A stretch of DNA of 64,000 nt from Bacteroidales bacterium (GTDB lineage: Bacteria; Bacteroidota; Bacteroidia; Bacteroidales; UBA932): positions 124,001 to 188,000 of the forward strand of contig JAFTBU010000049.1 in assembly GCA_017455065.1 (NCBI GenBank). Reading direction: 5' to 3'. Below are positions 37,639 to 47,264 of this stretch, piece after piece (position 1 is the stretch's first letter; every line of letters starts with the position of its first letter). The notes beneath the pieces are model-generated. The model was not told the origin of the DNA and searched no databases. It was given only the letters and a program-made list of their open reading frames with translations. Made by a program: the position numbers and the translations under genes.

Positions 37639-39240
37639 ATGTACGATCAGAACAACGGACTCTATGTCGCACACGGCCCCGAAGGGCCTATAAGCATATG
37701 CGGAAAAATGGCCAACAGGCACGGCCTCATCGCCGGCGCCACCGGTACTGGAAAGACCGTCACCTTGCAGGTACTTGCCGAGACATTCAGCCAGGCGGGA
37801 GTGCCCTGCTTCATGGCGGACATGAAGGGTGACCTGAGCGGTGTGAGCCAGGCCGGAAAGATGTCCGGATTCATAGAGAAGAGATGCGCCGAGTTCGGCA
37901 TCAGCGACCCCCAGTTCAAAGGCAGCCCCGTCCGGTTTTACGATGTGTTCGGAGAGCAGGGTCATCCCATGCGCTCCACCATCTCCAACATGGGTCCCCA
38001 GCTACTCTCCAGGCTCATGGGCCTCAATGAGACCCAGTCCGGAGTGCTGGACATCGTGTTCAGGGTGGCCGACGACAAGGGCCTCCTGCTGATCGACATG
38101 AAAGACCTCCGCTCCATGCTCGCCTATGTGAGCGAGCACGCCGCGGAATACCAGCAGCAGTACGGAAATGTCTCCTCCGCATCGGTGGGAGCCATACAGA
38201 GGGCTCTGTTGAGCCTTGAAAACGAAGGCGCCGACAAATTCTTCGCCGAGCCGTCCTTCGACATAGCCGACCTCCTCCAGACCGATTCCGAAGGCAGGGG
38301 CATACTTTCGGTCATGGCAGCGGACAAGCTGATGATGAATCCCAAGCTCTACTCCACCTTCCTGCTGTGGCTGCTCAGCGACATCTACGCTACCCTCCCC
38401 GAAGTGGGTGACCTGGAGAAACCCAAGCTGGTATTCTTCTTCGACGAAGCCCACACACTCTTCACCGACACCGCCCCCGCGCTGATCAGCAAGATCGAGC
38501 AGGTGGTCCGTCTCATCCGAAGCAAGGGCGTAGGCGTCTATTTCGTCACCCAGAATCCTACCGACATCCCCGACAGCATCCTGGGACAGCTCGGAAACCG
38601 CGTCCAGCACGCCCTCAGGGCCTATACTCCAAAGGACCAGAAAGCCGTCAGGGCAGCCGCCGAGACTTTCAGGGCGAATCCCGCCTTCAAGACCGAGGAT
38701 GCCATCACCGAGCTCGAAACCGGTGAAGCCCTCGTCTCCTTCCTGGATCCCAAGGGTGCCCCCGGCATCGTGCAGCGCGCCCGCATACTCTTCCCTCTCA
38801 GCCAGATAGGTGCCATCACCGCCGGTCAGAGGCTCGACATACTCGAGGCCTCGCCCGGCAAGGGCAAGTACGACCATGTCATAGACCGTGAGTCCGCCTT
38901 CGAGGTGCTCCTCGCCGACAGGCAGGAAGCCGAGAAGGAGCAGGCCGAGCTGGCCGCCAAGGTAGAGCAGCAGAAGCAGGAGGCCGCCCGCGCCAAGGAG
39001 AAGAAGAGCTCCAAGGACGGCAAGAGCAAGGCTGCCAAGATAGGCGGCGCGGTGCTGTCAGCAGCGGTCGGAGCCGCAGTGTCCAGCGTCACCAGAAGCG
39101 CAGGGACCGCAGCCGCCAACGCCATCACCGGAAAGAAGAGCAAGAGCTCCAAGAGCATAGGAGAGAAAGCCATCACCAGCGCCACTTCTTCGGCGCTCCG
39201 CGCTCTCACCCGTTCCATCCTGGGCAGCCTCATCAAGTAA
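37639..39240 (+). CDS. HerA-like ATPase, DUF853 (YjgR) family
   Basis: 533 residues. RecA-like domain of the HerA/FtsK superfamily: Walker A GATGTGKT (residues ~34-41), [10 protein letters not shown], Walker [11 protein letters not shown], sensor [10 protein letters not shown] and arginine-finger region [16 protein letters not shown]853 proteins are soluble, probably hexameric ATPases with no agreed function. The C-terminal ~110 residues are a charged coiled coil ([19 protein letters not shown]) and then an Ala/Ser/Lys-rich low-complexity tail. The stop overlaps the next ATG (TAATG at 39238-39242). Confidence 0.87.
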   Translation: MYDQNNGLYVAHGPEGPISICGKMANRHGLIAGATGTGKTVTLQVLAETFSQAGVPCFMADMKGDLSGVSQAGKMSGFIEKRCAEFGISDPQFKGSPVRFYDVFGEQGHPMRSTISNMGPQLLSRLMGLNETQSGVLDIVFRVADDKGLLLIDMKDLRSMLAYVSEHAAEYQQQYGNVSSASVGAIQRALLSLENEGADKFFAEPSFDIADLLQTDSEGRGILSVMAADKLMMNPKLYSTFLLWLLSDIYATLPEVGDLEKPKLVFFFDEAHTLFTDTAPALISKIEQVVRLIRSKGVGVYFVTQNPTDIPDSILGQLGNRVQHALRAYTPKDQKAVRAAAETFRANPAFKTEDAITELETGEALVSFLDPKGAPGIVQRARILFPLSQIGAITAGQRLDILEASPGKGKYDHVIDRESAFEVLLADRQEAEKEQAELAAKVEQQKQEAARAKEKKSSKDGKSKAAKIGGAVLSAAVGAAVSSVTRSAGTAAANAITGKKSKSSKSIGEKAITSATSSALRALTRSILGSLIK

Positions 39241-40463
39241 TGAGAAGGCTGGCTCTGATCGCCCTGGCCGCAATGCTGCTCTCAGCTTGCGGCGCCCGTG
39301 GGGACAAGGAAGCCGAAGGGCAGCAGACGGCAGTGGAGGAGGAAGTCCTCCCTCCCCTGGGATTCCGCACCGAAGATTTCACTTCCGAAGAAGGCGCCGT
39401 CCGCAGCGGCGAGACCTTCAGCGGACTTATGGGCATGCTCGGCATGGGCGCCAAGGCCGCCTATGACCTGGCCACCGTCTGCGACACCGTCTTCGATGTA
39501 AGGAAACTCCGCGCCGGCAACACCTACACCGCCTATTACAGCGGCGACAGCCTCGACCGCAGGCTCGAATACACAGTCTACCACAACGACCGCATACGCT
39601 CCACCATTTTCAAATGTGCGGATTCCCTCGCCGTATGGACCTACGACAAGCCCGTCGAGCACAGGGATTCCTATGCTGACGTGACCATCAAGTCTTCCCT
39701 CTGGAACGACTTCCTCGAGGCCGGGGCCCCGCCCGCACTGGTCCTCGAAGTGGACGACATCTTCGCCTGGACCGTGGATTTCTTCGGCCTCCAGGACGGG
39801 GACCGTTTCAGGACCTTCTACCAGGAGACCCTCGTGGACGGGGAGGTGATAGGCATTTCCAAAGTGGACTACGCCCGTTTCTCCCGCGGCGGCTCCGACA
39901 TCTGCGCCATCCGCTACGACCAGGGCGACAGCGGCAACGTCTGGTGGAATGAAAAGGGCGAGAGCATGAAAAAGGCCTTCCTGAAGGCTCCCCTCAAATT
40001 CACCCGCATCAGCAGCAAATTCAGCTACAACCGCAAACACCCTGTCTATGGCACTTACCGTCCCCATACGGCCGTGGATTATGCGGCTCCCGCTGGCACC
40101 CCCGTGTATGCCCTGGGTGACGGCACCGTCATCAGCGCAGGCTGGGCAGGCGGAGGCGGCAACACCATCAAGATACGCCACAACAGCGTCTATACCACAT
40201 CCTACATGCACCTCAGAGGCTTTGCCAAGGGCATCAAGTCAGGAGTGCATGTCAGGCAAGGTGAGCTCATAGGCTACGTCGGGTCCACCGGCACGGCCAC
40301 CGGCCCCCACCTGGATTTCAGGGTATGGAAAAACGGCACCCCCATCGATCCGCTCAAGCTGGAATCCCCTTCGGCCGAGCCCGCCCGTGAAGAAAGCAAA
40401 CCGGCGATAGATTCCCTCTGGAGGATGTACGAGGGGATGATACTCGAAAAAGAAGGCAGATGA
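39240..40463 (+). CDS. M23-family metallopeptidase lipoprotein
   Basis: 407 residues; lipoprotein signal with lipobox LSAC (Cys at ~17). The middle (~50-255) is a LysM-less periplasmic segment resembling OapA/NlpD-type linkers; the C-terminal ~130 residues are a LytM/M23 domain. Metal ligands His and Asp in RPHTAVDYA and the catalytic His in YMHLRG are present, but the usual HxH reads GPHLDF: the last zinc-ligand His is Asp. This variant may be usual in the phylum. It probably cuts peptidoglycan cross-bridges or activates amidases. Overlaps the HerA-like gene (TAATG) and trmO (ATGA). Confidence 0.87.
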   Translation: MRRLALIALAAMLLSACGARGDKEAEGQQTAVEEEVLPPLGFRTEDFTSEEGAVRSGETFSGLMGMLGMGAKAAYDLATVCDTVFDVRKLRAGNTYTAYYSGDSLDRRLEYTVYHNDRIRSTIFKCADSLAVWTYDKPVEHRDSYADVTIKSSLWNDFLEAGAPPALVLEVDDIFAWTVDFFGLQDGDRFRTFYQETLVDGEVIGISKVDYARFSRGGSDICAIRYDQGDSGNVWWNEKGESMKKAFLKAPLKFTRISSKFSYNRKHPVYGTYRPHTAVDYAAPAGTPVYALGDGTVISAGWAGGGGNTIKIRHNSVYTTSYMHLRGFAKGIKSGVHVRQGELIGYVGSTGTATGPHLDFRVWKNGTPIDPLKLESPSAEPAREESKPAIDSLWRMYEGMILEKEGR

Positions 40464-41128
40464 CCATCGAACCCATCGCACGCTTCCACTCCCCCTTCGG
40501 GGAGAAATTCGGCATTCCCAGGCAGAGCGGCCTGGTGGAAGAGCTGAAAGGGAAGATAGTGTTCGAGCCGGGGTTCCGCCGCCCGGAAGCACTCAAGGGG
40601 CTCGAGGGCTTCAGCCACCTGTGGATCATCTGGGCATTCGACCGCAACGGCACCGGCGGCCCCTGGAAGGCCACCGTCCGTCCACCCAGGCTCGGAGGCA
40701 ATGAAAACGTCGGAGTGTTCGCCAGCCGTTCCCCCTTCCGGCCCAATCCCCTCGGGCTCTCCGCGGTAAAGATTGCCGGCATTGACAAGGAAAACTGCAG
40801 CATCGAGGTGCTCGGCGCCGACCTCGCCGACGGCACCGCCATCTACGACATCAAGCCCTATGTGAAATACTGCGACAGCATACCCGACGCGGCATGCGGC
40901 TTCGTGGACGGGAAGGCTTGGACGGGGTTGGAAGTGGTCTTCCCCGCCCCGCTCAGGGAAAAGTTTTCCCCGGAGGATGCCGCCGCATTGGAAAAAGTGC
41001 TCTCCATGGACCCCAGGCCCAGATATCAAGACGACCCCGCCAAGCAGTACGGGATGCTGTACTCCGGGATGAACGTGAGATTCACGGTGGACGGCGGAGT
41101 GCTTACGGTGATTTCCGTAGAAAAATAG
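40460..41128 (+). CDS. trmO: tRNA (N6-threonylcarbamoyladenosine37-N6)-methyltransferase
   Basis: 222 residues of the TsaA/YaeB family, which methylates t6A37 in tRNA-Thr using S-adenosylmethionine and has an unusual beta-barrel fold. Family motifs SPFRPNPLGLS and YDIKPYVKYCD are intact and the C-terminal DPRPRYQ block of full-length TrmO is present. Starts in an ATGA overlap with the M23 gene. Confidence 0.9.
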   Translation: MTIEPIARFHSPFGEKFGIPRQSGLVEELKGKIVFEPGFRRPEALKGLEGFSHLWIIWAFDRNGTGGPWKATVRPPRLGGNENVGVFASRSPFRPNPLGLSAVKIAGIDKENCSIEVLGADLADGTAIYDIKPYVKYCDSIPDAACGFVDGKAWTGLEVVFPAPLREKFSPEDAAALEKVLSMDPRPRYQDDPAKQYGMLYSGMNVRFTVDGGVLTVISVEK

Positions 41129-41136
41129 TATCTTTG
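41129..41136 (+). promoter_or_regulatory. -7 element TATCTTTG for the SEC-C gene
   Basis: Exact TAnnTTTG starting 1 base after the trmO stop; the ATG is 6 bases downstream, so the mRNA would be nearly leaderless. No -33 TTG seen. Confidence 0.6.
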
Positions 41137-41142
41137 CGCTTT

Positions 41143-42300
41143 ATGACTTCAGTGGACGAAATACTCAACGCCCGCAGCCGCGAGCATCTTATGGCCATCC
41201 TGGACTATTTCAGGATGCCCCTGAACCATAGCCGCTCCAAAAGGGCCATGGTCCGGGACCTGAGCCGTTTCCTCCACGACGACCCCTTTTTCTGGCTTGG
41301 CAACCTGACCGAGATGGACCTCCTGATACTGAGGAACCTGGACCGCAGAGGCCCCGAGACGCCCGTCACCTTCCCCAGGGGAGGTTTCTCCAGCACGGTG
41401 GAAGTGCTCCAGATAGTCGAAACCATCGAAGGGGACGACTACGAAGTGACCCTGAGCCTTCCCACGCCCATCTACGAGCTCATCCACGGGCATGTGGACG
41501 AAGTCATAGCCGCCAAGGAAGCCGACGGCTCCTTCCTGGTCGAGCATCTCATCCTGGGCTGCCTCAACATCTACGGAGTGGTCCCCCTGAGGACTTTCGT
41601 GGACATGGTCTTCCGGGATATCAAATCCGAAAGCGGTGCGGCGGTGCTGGGCAGCAAGATCGCGGACAATCCCTACATCCGCATCTGCCAGGAAGAATAC
41701 AGGGGCGAGTACTACATAGTATCTCCTTTCATCAGCGATTTCGAGGAGATACTCGAGATGCGCCGCATATCTTTCAAGAGCGTGCGCAAATACGGCAAGA
41801 TGAACGTCGAGCAGGCCGTCAAAGCCGGTGAGAACGCCCCGCTGTGCGCCTACGGGCTCGATTCCGAGGAAGGCAAAAACCTTGTATCCATGCTGGAAAG
41901 CCTGGGTTACGACGGAGATGAACTGGACCAGGCCGTACACACGGTGTGGTTCAGCGCCCAGTACGCCATAGACGAGGATGCCACGGAGATGCTCTTCTCC
42001 CCTGTGACCTCATGCCAGGACAGCATAGAGAGCTTCGCCGTCTACAGCGAATGCATCAACACCATCACGGAATACGCCAACTCCATCCCCAAATGGCTCC
42101 TGAAGGGCAAGACCTCAGAGGAAGCCGGCATGATGAAGCTCACCATCAGGGTCAATGACCTGGCGGACGGCTACTCCGCCGATCCCGGACTGGAGCTTTA
42201 CAACCTCGGACTTGCAGTGAAGCCCGTGGACCCCGATGACCCCTGCCCCTGCGGGAGCGGCCTGAGCTACAGATTCTGTCACGGAAAATATATAAGCTGA
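41143..42300 (+). CDS. Uncharacterised protein with C-terminal SEC-C zinc motif
   Basis: 385 residues from the ATG at 41143; the frame is open further upstream but that part is antisense-like shadow within trmO, and the promoter at 41129 fits this start. The N-terminus (RSREHLMAILDYFRMPLNHSRSKRAMVRDL) is helical and SAP-like, suggesting nucleic-acid binding. The middle is acidic and helical without recognised motifs. The end is a clear SEC-C motif, CPCGSGLSYRFCH, a zinc module also at the end of SecA (56645-59989), used there to bind SecB and ribosomes. Ribosome or chaperone association is inference. A bidirectional terminator straddles the stop. Confidence 0.75.
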   Translation: MTSVDEILNARSREHLMAILDYFRMPLNHSRSKRAMVRDLSRFLHDDPFFWLGNLTEMDLLILRNLDRRGPETPVTFPRGGFSSTVEVLQIVETIEGDDYEVTLSLPTPIYELIHGHVDEVIAAKEADGSFLVEHLILGCLNIYGVVPLRTFVDMVFRDIKSESGAAVLGSKIADNPYIRICQEEYRGEYYIVSPFISDFEEILEMRRISFKSVRKYGKMNVEQAVKAGENAPLCAYGLDSEEGKNLVSMLESLGYDGDELDQAVHTVWFSAQYAIDEDATEMLFSPVTSCQDSIESFAVYSECINTITEYANSIPKWLLKGKTSEEAGMMKLTIRVNDLADGYSADPGLELYNLGLAVKPVDPDDPCPCGSGLSYRFCHGKYIS

Positions 42301-42324
42301 CCCTGAGGGCCAGCTTATATTTTG
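42290..42324. terminator. Bidirectional Rho-independent terminator
   Basis: Arms ATATAAGCTG (42290-42299) and CAGCTTATAT (42311-42320) are perfect complements; inside, CCC/GGG closes a TGA loop after one mismatch. T-rich tracts flank both sides. It ends the SEC-C gene (whose TGA is in the left arm) and the convergent gcvPB. Confidence 0.85.
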
Positions 42325-42340
42325 TCATTCAATCCCCCTT

Positions 42341-43744
42341 TCAGCGGTACTGCAGTATGGGATTGCGGGCTGCGGCTGTCTCATCGGGCCTGCCTATGGG
42401 CGTATCGTGAGGAGCCTGGTGCAGGATGTCCGGATCTTCGGCAGCCTCTGCGGCTATCTTGCGCATCACCTCTATGAACTCATCGAGGATCTCCTTGGAC
42501 TCGGTCTCAGTGGGCTCTATCATCAGGGCCTGGTGGAAGAGCAGGGGGAAATAGATGGTAGGAGCATGGAAGCCGAAATCCAGCAGGCGCTTGGCCACAT
42601 CCAGGGTCGTGGCTCCGGCCACGCCTTCCCTGGCCCCGTCGTTCAAGAGCCCGTCGAACACGAACTCATGTTTGCATACGGTGGGGATGGGCAGTTTATA
42701 GACGTCCTTGAGGGATTCCTTGATGTAATTGGCATTGAGGGTGGCCAGTTTGCCGGCCATCGAGATGTGCTCGCGTCCCAGGGTGAGGATGTAGGCGTAG
42801 GCCTTCAGGATCACGGCCGCATTGCCATGGAAACCGGACACATGCGGTTTGCCCAGCAGGGGCACGAGAGCCTCGGCGACACCCACGGGGCCGCTTCCGG
42901 GACCGCCTCCGCCGTGAGGGGTGGAGAAGGTCTTGTGGAGGTTCAGATGCATGATGTCGAAGCCCATGTCACCGGGACGGACCATGCCCAGCAGAGGGTT
43001 CATGTTGGCGCCGTCGTAGTACAGCAGGCCGCCGCATCCGTGCACGAGGGCGGCGATTTCGCGGATCTCACGCTCGAACAGTCCCAAGGTGTTGGGATTG
43101 GTCATCATGATACCGGCGATGTCGGGTCCGAGCAGGGGCTTGAGGGACTCCACGTCCACCAGGCCGTTGGCACCGGACTTCACCACGATGATCTCGAAGC
43201 CGCAGACGGCGGCGCTGGCAGGATTGGTGCCGTGCGCACTGTCCGGGACTATCACCTTGGTGCGGGCGGTGTCGCCCCTGGAGATATGGTACTCCTTCAT
43301 CAGCATGAGGCCGGTGAGCTCGCCGTGTGCTCCTGCACAGGGCAGGAAGGTGAAATGCTTCATGCCGGTGATGGCAGCCAGGCAGCTGTCCATCTTTTCA
43401 TAGACTTCCTTCACGCCTCCGACCGTAGATTCGGGCTGGAGGGGATGGATGTCGTCGAACAGGGTGGAGATTTCCTCGTTTATCTTGGGATTGTACTTCA
43501 TGGTACAGCTGCCCAGGGGATAGAAACCGGTATCCACGCCGAAATTCATCTGGCTGAGATTGGTATAGTGGCGCACCACGTCCACCTCAGAGACCTCGGG
43601 CAGTCCGAGCGGGGTCTGCCTGCAAAGTCCGGAAGGGACAGGGGCTGCGGGAGCCGCGGCTCCGCCGCAGAAACTATCCTTGAGCGACCAGCCCTTGCGT
43701 CCGGGCTTGGAAAGCTCGAATATCAATTTGTCGTAGTATCTCAT
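42341..43744 (-). CDS. gcvPB: Glycine decarboxylase (P-protein) subunit 2
   Basis: 467 residues, the C-terminal half of glycine decarboxylase as a separate chain. PLP Lys is in NLHKTFSTPHGGGGPG, with the glycine-rich loop after it; GSCTMKYNPK marks the substrate site. With GcvPA it decarboxylates glycine and transfers the aminomethyl group to lipoyl-GcvH. A ~20-residue Ala/Pro-rich insertion (GGAAAPAAPVPSG) near the N-terminus is atypical. ATGA overlap with gcvPA. Confidence 0.95.
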   Translation of the reverse strand: MRYYDKLIFELSKPGRKGWSLKDSFCGGAAAPAAPVPSGLCRQTPLGLPEVSEVDVVRHYTNLSQMNFGVDTGFYPLGSCTMKYNPKINEEISTLFDDIHPLQPESTVGGVKEVYEKMDSCLAAITGMKHFTFLPCAGAHGELTGLMLMKEYHISRGDTARTKVIVPDSAHGTNPASAAVCGFEIIVVKSGANGLVDVESLKPLLGPDIAGIMMTNPNTLGLFEREIREIAALVHGCGGLLYYDGANMNPLLGMVRPGDMGFDIMHLNLHKTFSTPHGGGGPGSGPVGVAEALVPLLGKPHVSGFHGNAAVILKAYAYILTLGREHISMAGKLATLNANYIKESLKDVYKLPIPTVCKHEFVFDGLLNDGAREGVAGATTLDVAKRLLDFGFHAPTIYFPLLFHQALMIEPTETESKEILDEFIEVMRKIAAEAAEDPDILHQAPHDTPIGRPDETAAARNPILQYR

Positions 43745-45042
43745 AAGGCAGCCTCCCTGATTACTTTGACCATGGCGTCGACCTCTTCGCGGGTGCGCTT
43801 TTCGGTGACGCAGAAACTTACATAGCCTTCCGGAGTGAGCAGGGCGCCGAAGAAGCCGGCGTCCAGGAGGGCCTGCTGGAGCTTGGCGGGATCCACCAGG
43901 GGCTTCAGCACGAATTCCTTTATGAACGGGCCTTCGACCGCGGGGGCGAAACGTCCCGTGGCCAGCAGGCTGTCGTACAGGTAGTGGGCTCCTTCGGAGC
44001 AGAGGGCGTTGACCTTGCGCAGGCCGTCAGGACCCATGAGGGACAGGTACACCGTCACCCAGAGGGCCATCAGGGACTGGTTGGAGCAGATGTTGCTCGT
44101 AGCTTTCTCACGGCGTATGTGCTGTTCGCGGGCCTGGAGGGTCAGCACGAAGCAGCGCCTTCCCTTGGCGTCGGCAGTCTGTCCGACTATGCGCCCGGGA
44201 AGCTTGCGCATGAATTCCGACTTGCAGGCCATGAATCCCACGTAGGGACCGCCATAGGCCAGGGGTATGCCGAGGGACTGTCCGTCTCCGACCGCGATGT
44301 CCGCACCCCATTCCGCCGGAGATTTGATCACTGCCAATGTCGAAGGGTCGCAATACTCCACCACCAGGGCGCCGGCGGCATGGGCCGCTTCCACGGCCGG
44401 GGCGAGGTCGCGCACGATTCCGAAACGGTCAATGCCCGGGACTATCACACCCGCGGTGTCCGCATCGACGGCGGCGGCAACGTCGGGGACGATTTCGACA
44501 TTTTCACCGGAATACCTGGCATAGCTGCGCACGGTCTCGAGCACATGGGGCAGCAGGCCGTCGGAGACGAGCACCTTGCTGCGCTTGCGGGTGCTGGCAA
44601 GGCACATCCTCACAGCCTCCGCGGCGGCGGTGGGGCCGTCGTACATGGAGGCGTTGGAGACATCCATGCCGGTCAGGCGGCAGATCATGCTCTGGTATTC
44701 GAATATATAGCGCAGGGTGCCCTGCGAGATTTCGCACTGGTAAGGGGTGTAGGCGGTGAGGAACTCGCTTCTGGAGGTGATATAGGGGATCACCGAAGGG
44801 GTGTAATGGTCGTAGGCGCCCTGGCCGGCGAACACCTTGAGGGGCACGTTCCTGGAAGCGAGGGAATGGAAATAATCCCTCACCTGCTGTTCGCTCATGG
44901 CCTCGGGGAGGTCGTACTCCCCTTTGAAAATGAAATCCGCCGGCACGTCGGAGTACAGGTCGTCAAGAGACTTGACCCCTATACGTTCGAGCATCAGACG
45001 GATATCCTCCCCCGTGTGGGGAAAATATGAAAGTCCTGCCAT
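43741..45042 (-). CDS. gcvPA: Glycine decarboxylase (P-protein) subunit 1
   Basis: 433 residues, the N-terminal P-protein half, catalytically supporting GcvPB. Opening YFPHTGEDIRLMLERIGVKSLDDL and the block NASMYDGPTAAAEAVRM are family signatures. Starts 6 bases after gcvH and overlaps gcvPB by 4 bases (ATGA). The split P-protein form is usual in thermophiles and many anaerobes. Confidence 0.94.
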   Translation of the reverse strand: MAGLSYFPHTGEDIRLMLERIGVKSLDDLYSDVPADFIFKGEYDLPEAMSEQQVRDYFHSLASRNVPLKVFAGQGAYDHYTPSVIPYITSRSEFLTAYTPYQCEISQGTLRYIFEYQSMICRLTGMDVSNASMYDGPTAAAEAVRMCLASTRKRSKVLVSDGLLPHVLETVRSYARYSGENVEIVPDVAAAVDADTAGVIVPGIDRFGIVRDLAPAVEAAHAAGALVVEYCDPSTLAVIKSPAEWGADIAVGDGQSLGIPLAYGGPYVGFMACKSEFMRKLPGRIVGQTADAKGRRCFVLTLQAREQHIRREKATSNICSNQSLMALWVTVYLSLMGPDGLRKVNALCSEGAHYLYDSLLATGRFAPAVEGPFIKEFVLKPLVDPAKLQQALLDAGFFGALLTPEGYVSFCVTEKRTREEVDAMVKVIREAAL

Positions 45043-45048
45043 GTCGGG

Positions 45049-45423
45049 CTAAAGTTTCTGTCCGTATGCCGCTGCTGTAAGCAGGGAATTGAGTTCGGAG
45101 CTGTCGCTCATCTTCACTTTGATGATCCAGTTGGTATAGGGATCCTCATTGATAAGCTCGGGGCTGTCCTCGACGGCGCTGTTGACGGCGACGACCTTGC
45201 CGGAAACGGGAGAATAGAGCTCGCTGGAAGCCTTTACGCTCTCGAGGGCGCCGAATTCCTCTCCGGCTGCAACCTCGTCACCTTCCTCGGGCATATCCAC
45301 ATAGGTGATGTCACCCATTTCTTCCTGGGCGAAATCGGAAACTCCGATGATGGCTACGTCTCCGTCCACTTTTACCCACTCGTGGGACTCACTGTAAAGG
45401 AGTCCTTCAACAATTTTACTCAT
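45049..45423 (-). CDS. gcvH: Glycine cleavage system H protein
   Basis: 124 residues, a lipoyl domain. The lipoylated Lys64 lies in LESVKASSE. GcvH shuttles the aminomethyl group from P- to T-protein and on to the lipoamide dehydrogenase (not encoded here). Six bases separate it from gcvT on one side and gcvPA on the other. Confidence 0.96.
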   Translation of the reverse strand: MSKIVEGLLYSESHEWVKVDGDVAIIGVSDFAQEEMGDITYVDMPEEGDEVAAGEEFGALESVKASSELYSPVSGKVVAVNSAVEDSPELINEDPYTNWIIKVKMSDSSELNSLLTAAAYGQKL

Positions 45424-45429
45424 TACAGG

Positions 45430-46530
45430 CTAATTTTTATAGTTAGTTTGATAGAATCTTTTCTTTACGACTTCACCGGGGAACACATGCTTGCGTATGC
45501 GTACGCTCAGCGGGGTGCCCAGCGCGGCGAAGGCGCTGTCCACCAGGGCGAAGCAGATGCTCTTGTCCAGGGAGATCGAATGGTAGCCGGTGGTGACGAC
45601 TCCCACGGGGGTGCCGTCGGGGGTCTCGACCGGATAACCGGCACGCGGTATGGCATTGTCCTTAAGCTCTATGCCCACGAGTTTGCGGGGCACTCCCCCG
45701 GCCTTCTGGGCGGCGAGGGCGTCGCGTCCGATGAAGTCTTTGTCCAGCTTGCAGAACATCGAAAGTCCGGCCATCACGGGTGAGATCTCCGGGCTGAGTT
45801 CATCCCCGTAGAGGGGAAGGCCGGCTTCGAAACGGAGGGTGTCGCGGCAGCCCAGTCCGCAGGGTTTCACCCCGGCGGCGAGCAGGCTCTCCCACATGCC
45901 GCAGATGATATCTTCGGGAGCGTAGATCTCGAATCCGTCCTCCCCGGTGTATCCGGTGCGGCTGACAATGATCCTGGCGCCCTTGTATTCAAGGTCGGTG
46001 AAATGGTAGAAGGTCAGGGACGCCGCGGCGTCGAGGCCCAGCACGGAGACGACCGTCTTTTCGGAAGAAGGTCCCTGGACCGCGATCTGGCCCCAGGAAT
46101 CCGACTGGTTGTCTATCTTGACGTCGTAACCCTCGCAGTGCTCCAGCAGCCAGGCATGGTCTTTTTCGATATTGGCTGCATTGACCACCAGCAGATAGCT
46201 GTCCGGGGTGAATTCCTTGTACACCAGCAGGTCGTCCACGACTCCGCCGTCGGGATAGAGCATCATGCCGTAGAGTATCTTCCCGGCCTCCATGGGAGTG
46301 ATGTCATTGGTGAAAATCATGTTGACGAACTTCATCGCGTCGGGTCCGCTGACGAAGATCTCGCCCATGTGAGAGACGTCGAACATACCGACGTCCTTGC
46401 GGACTGCGTTATGCTCGTCTATGATTCCTGTATACTGGATGGGCATGTCGAATCCCGCGAAGGGGCTCATCCTGGCTCCCAGTCCGACATGTGAACTGTG
46501 AAGGCATGTGGTCTTGATAGTGTTATCCAT
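45430..46530 (-). CDS. gcvT: Glycine cleavage T protein (aminomethyltransferase)
   Basis: 366 residues, usual for the family. It transfers the methylene group from GcvH to tetrahydrofolate and releases ammonia. FDVSHMGEI, the catalytic-region FTNDI and YTGEDGFEIY blocks are conserved, as is the C-terminal barrel. First gene of gcvT-H-PA-PB with its own promoter 9 bases upstream, which leaves no room for a glycine riboswitch. Confidence 0.95.
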   Translation of the reverse strand: MDNTIKTTCLHSSHVGLGARMSPFAGFDMPIQYTGIIDEHNAVRKDVGMFDVSHMGEIFVSGPDAMKFVNMIFTNDITPMEAGKILYGMMLYPDGGVVDDLLVYKEFTPDSYLLVVNAANIEKDHAWLLEHCEGYDVKIDNQSDSWGQIAVQGPSSEKTVVSVLGLDAAASLTFYHFTDLEYKGARIIVSRTGYTGEDGFEIYAPEDIICGMWESLLAAGVKPCGLGCRDTLRFEAGLPLYGDELSPEISPVMAGLSMFCKLDKDFIGRDALAAQKAGGVPRKLVGIELKDNAIPRAGYPVETPDGTPVGVVTTGYHSISLDKSICFALVDSAFAALGTPLSVRIRKHVFPGEVVKKRFYQTNYKN

Positions 46531-46539
46531 AATTCAGTT

Positions 46540-46547
46540 CAAATTTA
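46540..46547 (-). promoter_or_regulatory. -7 element TAAATTTG for gcvT-H-PA-PB
   Basis: Exact minus-strand TAnnTTTG with TTG at 46570-46568, 20 bases upstream and inside the end of lplA. Nine bases separate it from the gcvT ATG. Confidence 0.75.
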
Positions 46548-46559
46548 CACTTTAATTTC

Positions 46560-47264
46560 CTATTTCCCAAGAATGAATCCGGGGTCGAGATAGGTATTTT
46601 CAATGTCTTCGATCGCAGCCACATCAGAGGCGTCCAAAGTCAGGGACGAATCGGTGAAATGCGCGGCCAGCGCAGCCTTGAGCTCCTCGACGGAGAGTCT
46701 CAGGCCCAGGTCCTTGAGATTGGCCACACGCTGCCTCACGGATTTTATGCCGTGGCTTTCCAGCTTCTGCCTGGACGGGGTGATGGCCTTCTCGAGGACG
46801 GAAAAGTCGCTGTCGTAAAGGAGGGTGCCGTGGACTATGCCGGAGCCTTTGCGGGCAAAGAAAGCGTTGCCCGAGACCTTTGCACCACCGACCAGCACAT
46901 CGTTGTGCGCCGTGCTGACCGCATCCAGACCCAGTCCCTGCAAGGCTTCGCACAGCTGCCGGAGGTAGTCCCTGAAAGCCAGAGTGACGTCCGTGGTGCG
47001 GGTGATGCAGGAAAGCATGATATTGCCTTCGTCGGAATACACGCAGCCCCCGCCGCTCTTGCGCCGGTACATCTCTATGCCATGGCTGCGGCAATACTCT
47101 ATGTTGACTTCGGCTTCCATGTCCTGGTTGCGCCCGAAGATCACGGTAGGACGGGACTGCCAGATGAAGAAACCCTCACCGTAGCGGGCGGCGACATATT
47201 CTTCCATGGCCAGATAAAAAACAAGCCTGTGACGTACAGGCTCGGGCAGCAGGATCTGTTTCAT
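46560..47264 (-). CDS. lplA: Lipoate-protein ligase A
   Basis: 234 residues of the LplA/LipB fold. The lipoate-binding loop RRKSGGGCVYSDEGN and GGAKVSGNA with the adenylate-binding Lys are intact. It attaches free lipoate to GcvH, fitting its place directly upstream of the gcv genes. Shorter than E. coli LplA (~338), with only a short accessory C-terminal region. Starts in an ATGA overlap with the 156-residue gene. Confidence 0.92.
   Translation of the reverse strand: MKQILLPEPVRHRLVFYLAMEEYVAARYGEGFFIWQSRPTVIFGRNQDMEAEVNIEYCRSHGIEMYRRKSGGGCVYSDEGNIMLSCITRTTDVTLAFRDYLRQLCEALQGLGLDAVSTAHNDVLVGGAKVSGNAFFARKGSGIVHGTLLYDSDFSVLEKAITPSRQKLESHGIKSVRQRVANLKDLGLRLSVEELKAALAAHFTDSSLTLDASDVAAIEDIENTYLDPGFILGK

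Noticed and set aside
40894..41142. Upstream in-frame extension of the SEC-C gene into trmO
   Set aside because: It would overlap trmO by over 230 bases out of frame, and the promoter at 41129 and short ATG spacing favour 41143.
46531..46559. Glycine riboswitch before the gcv operon
   Set aside because: The gap between lplA and gcvT is 29 bases and holds a promoter; a riboswitch of ~100 bases cannot fit.
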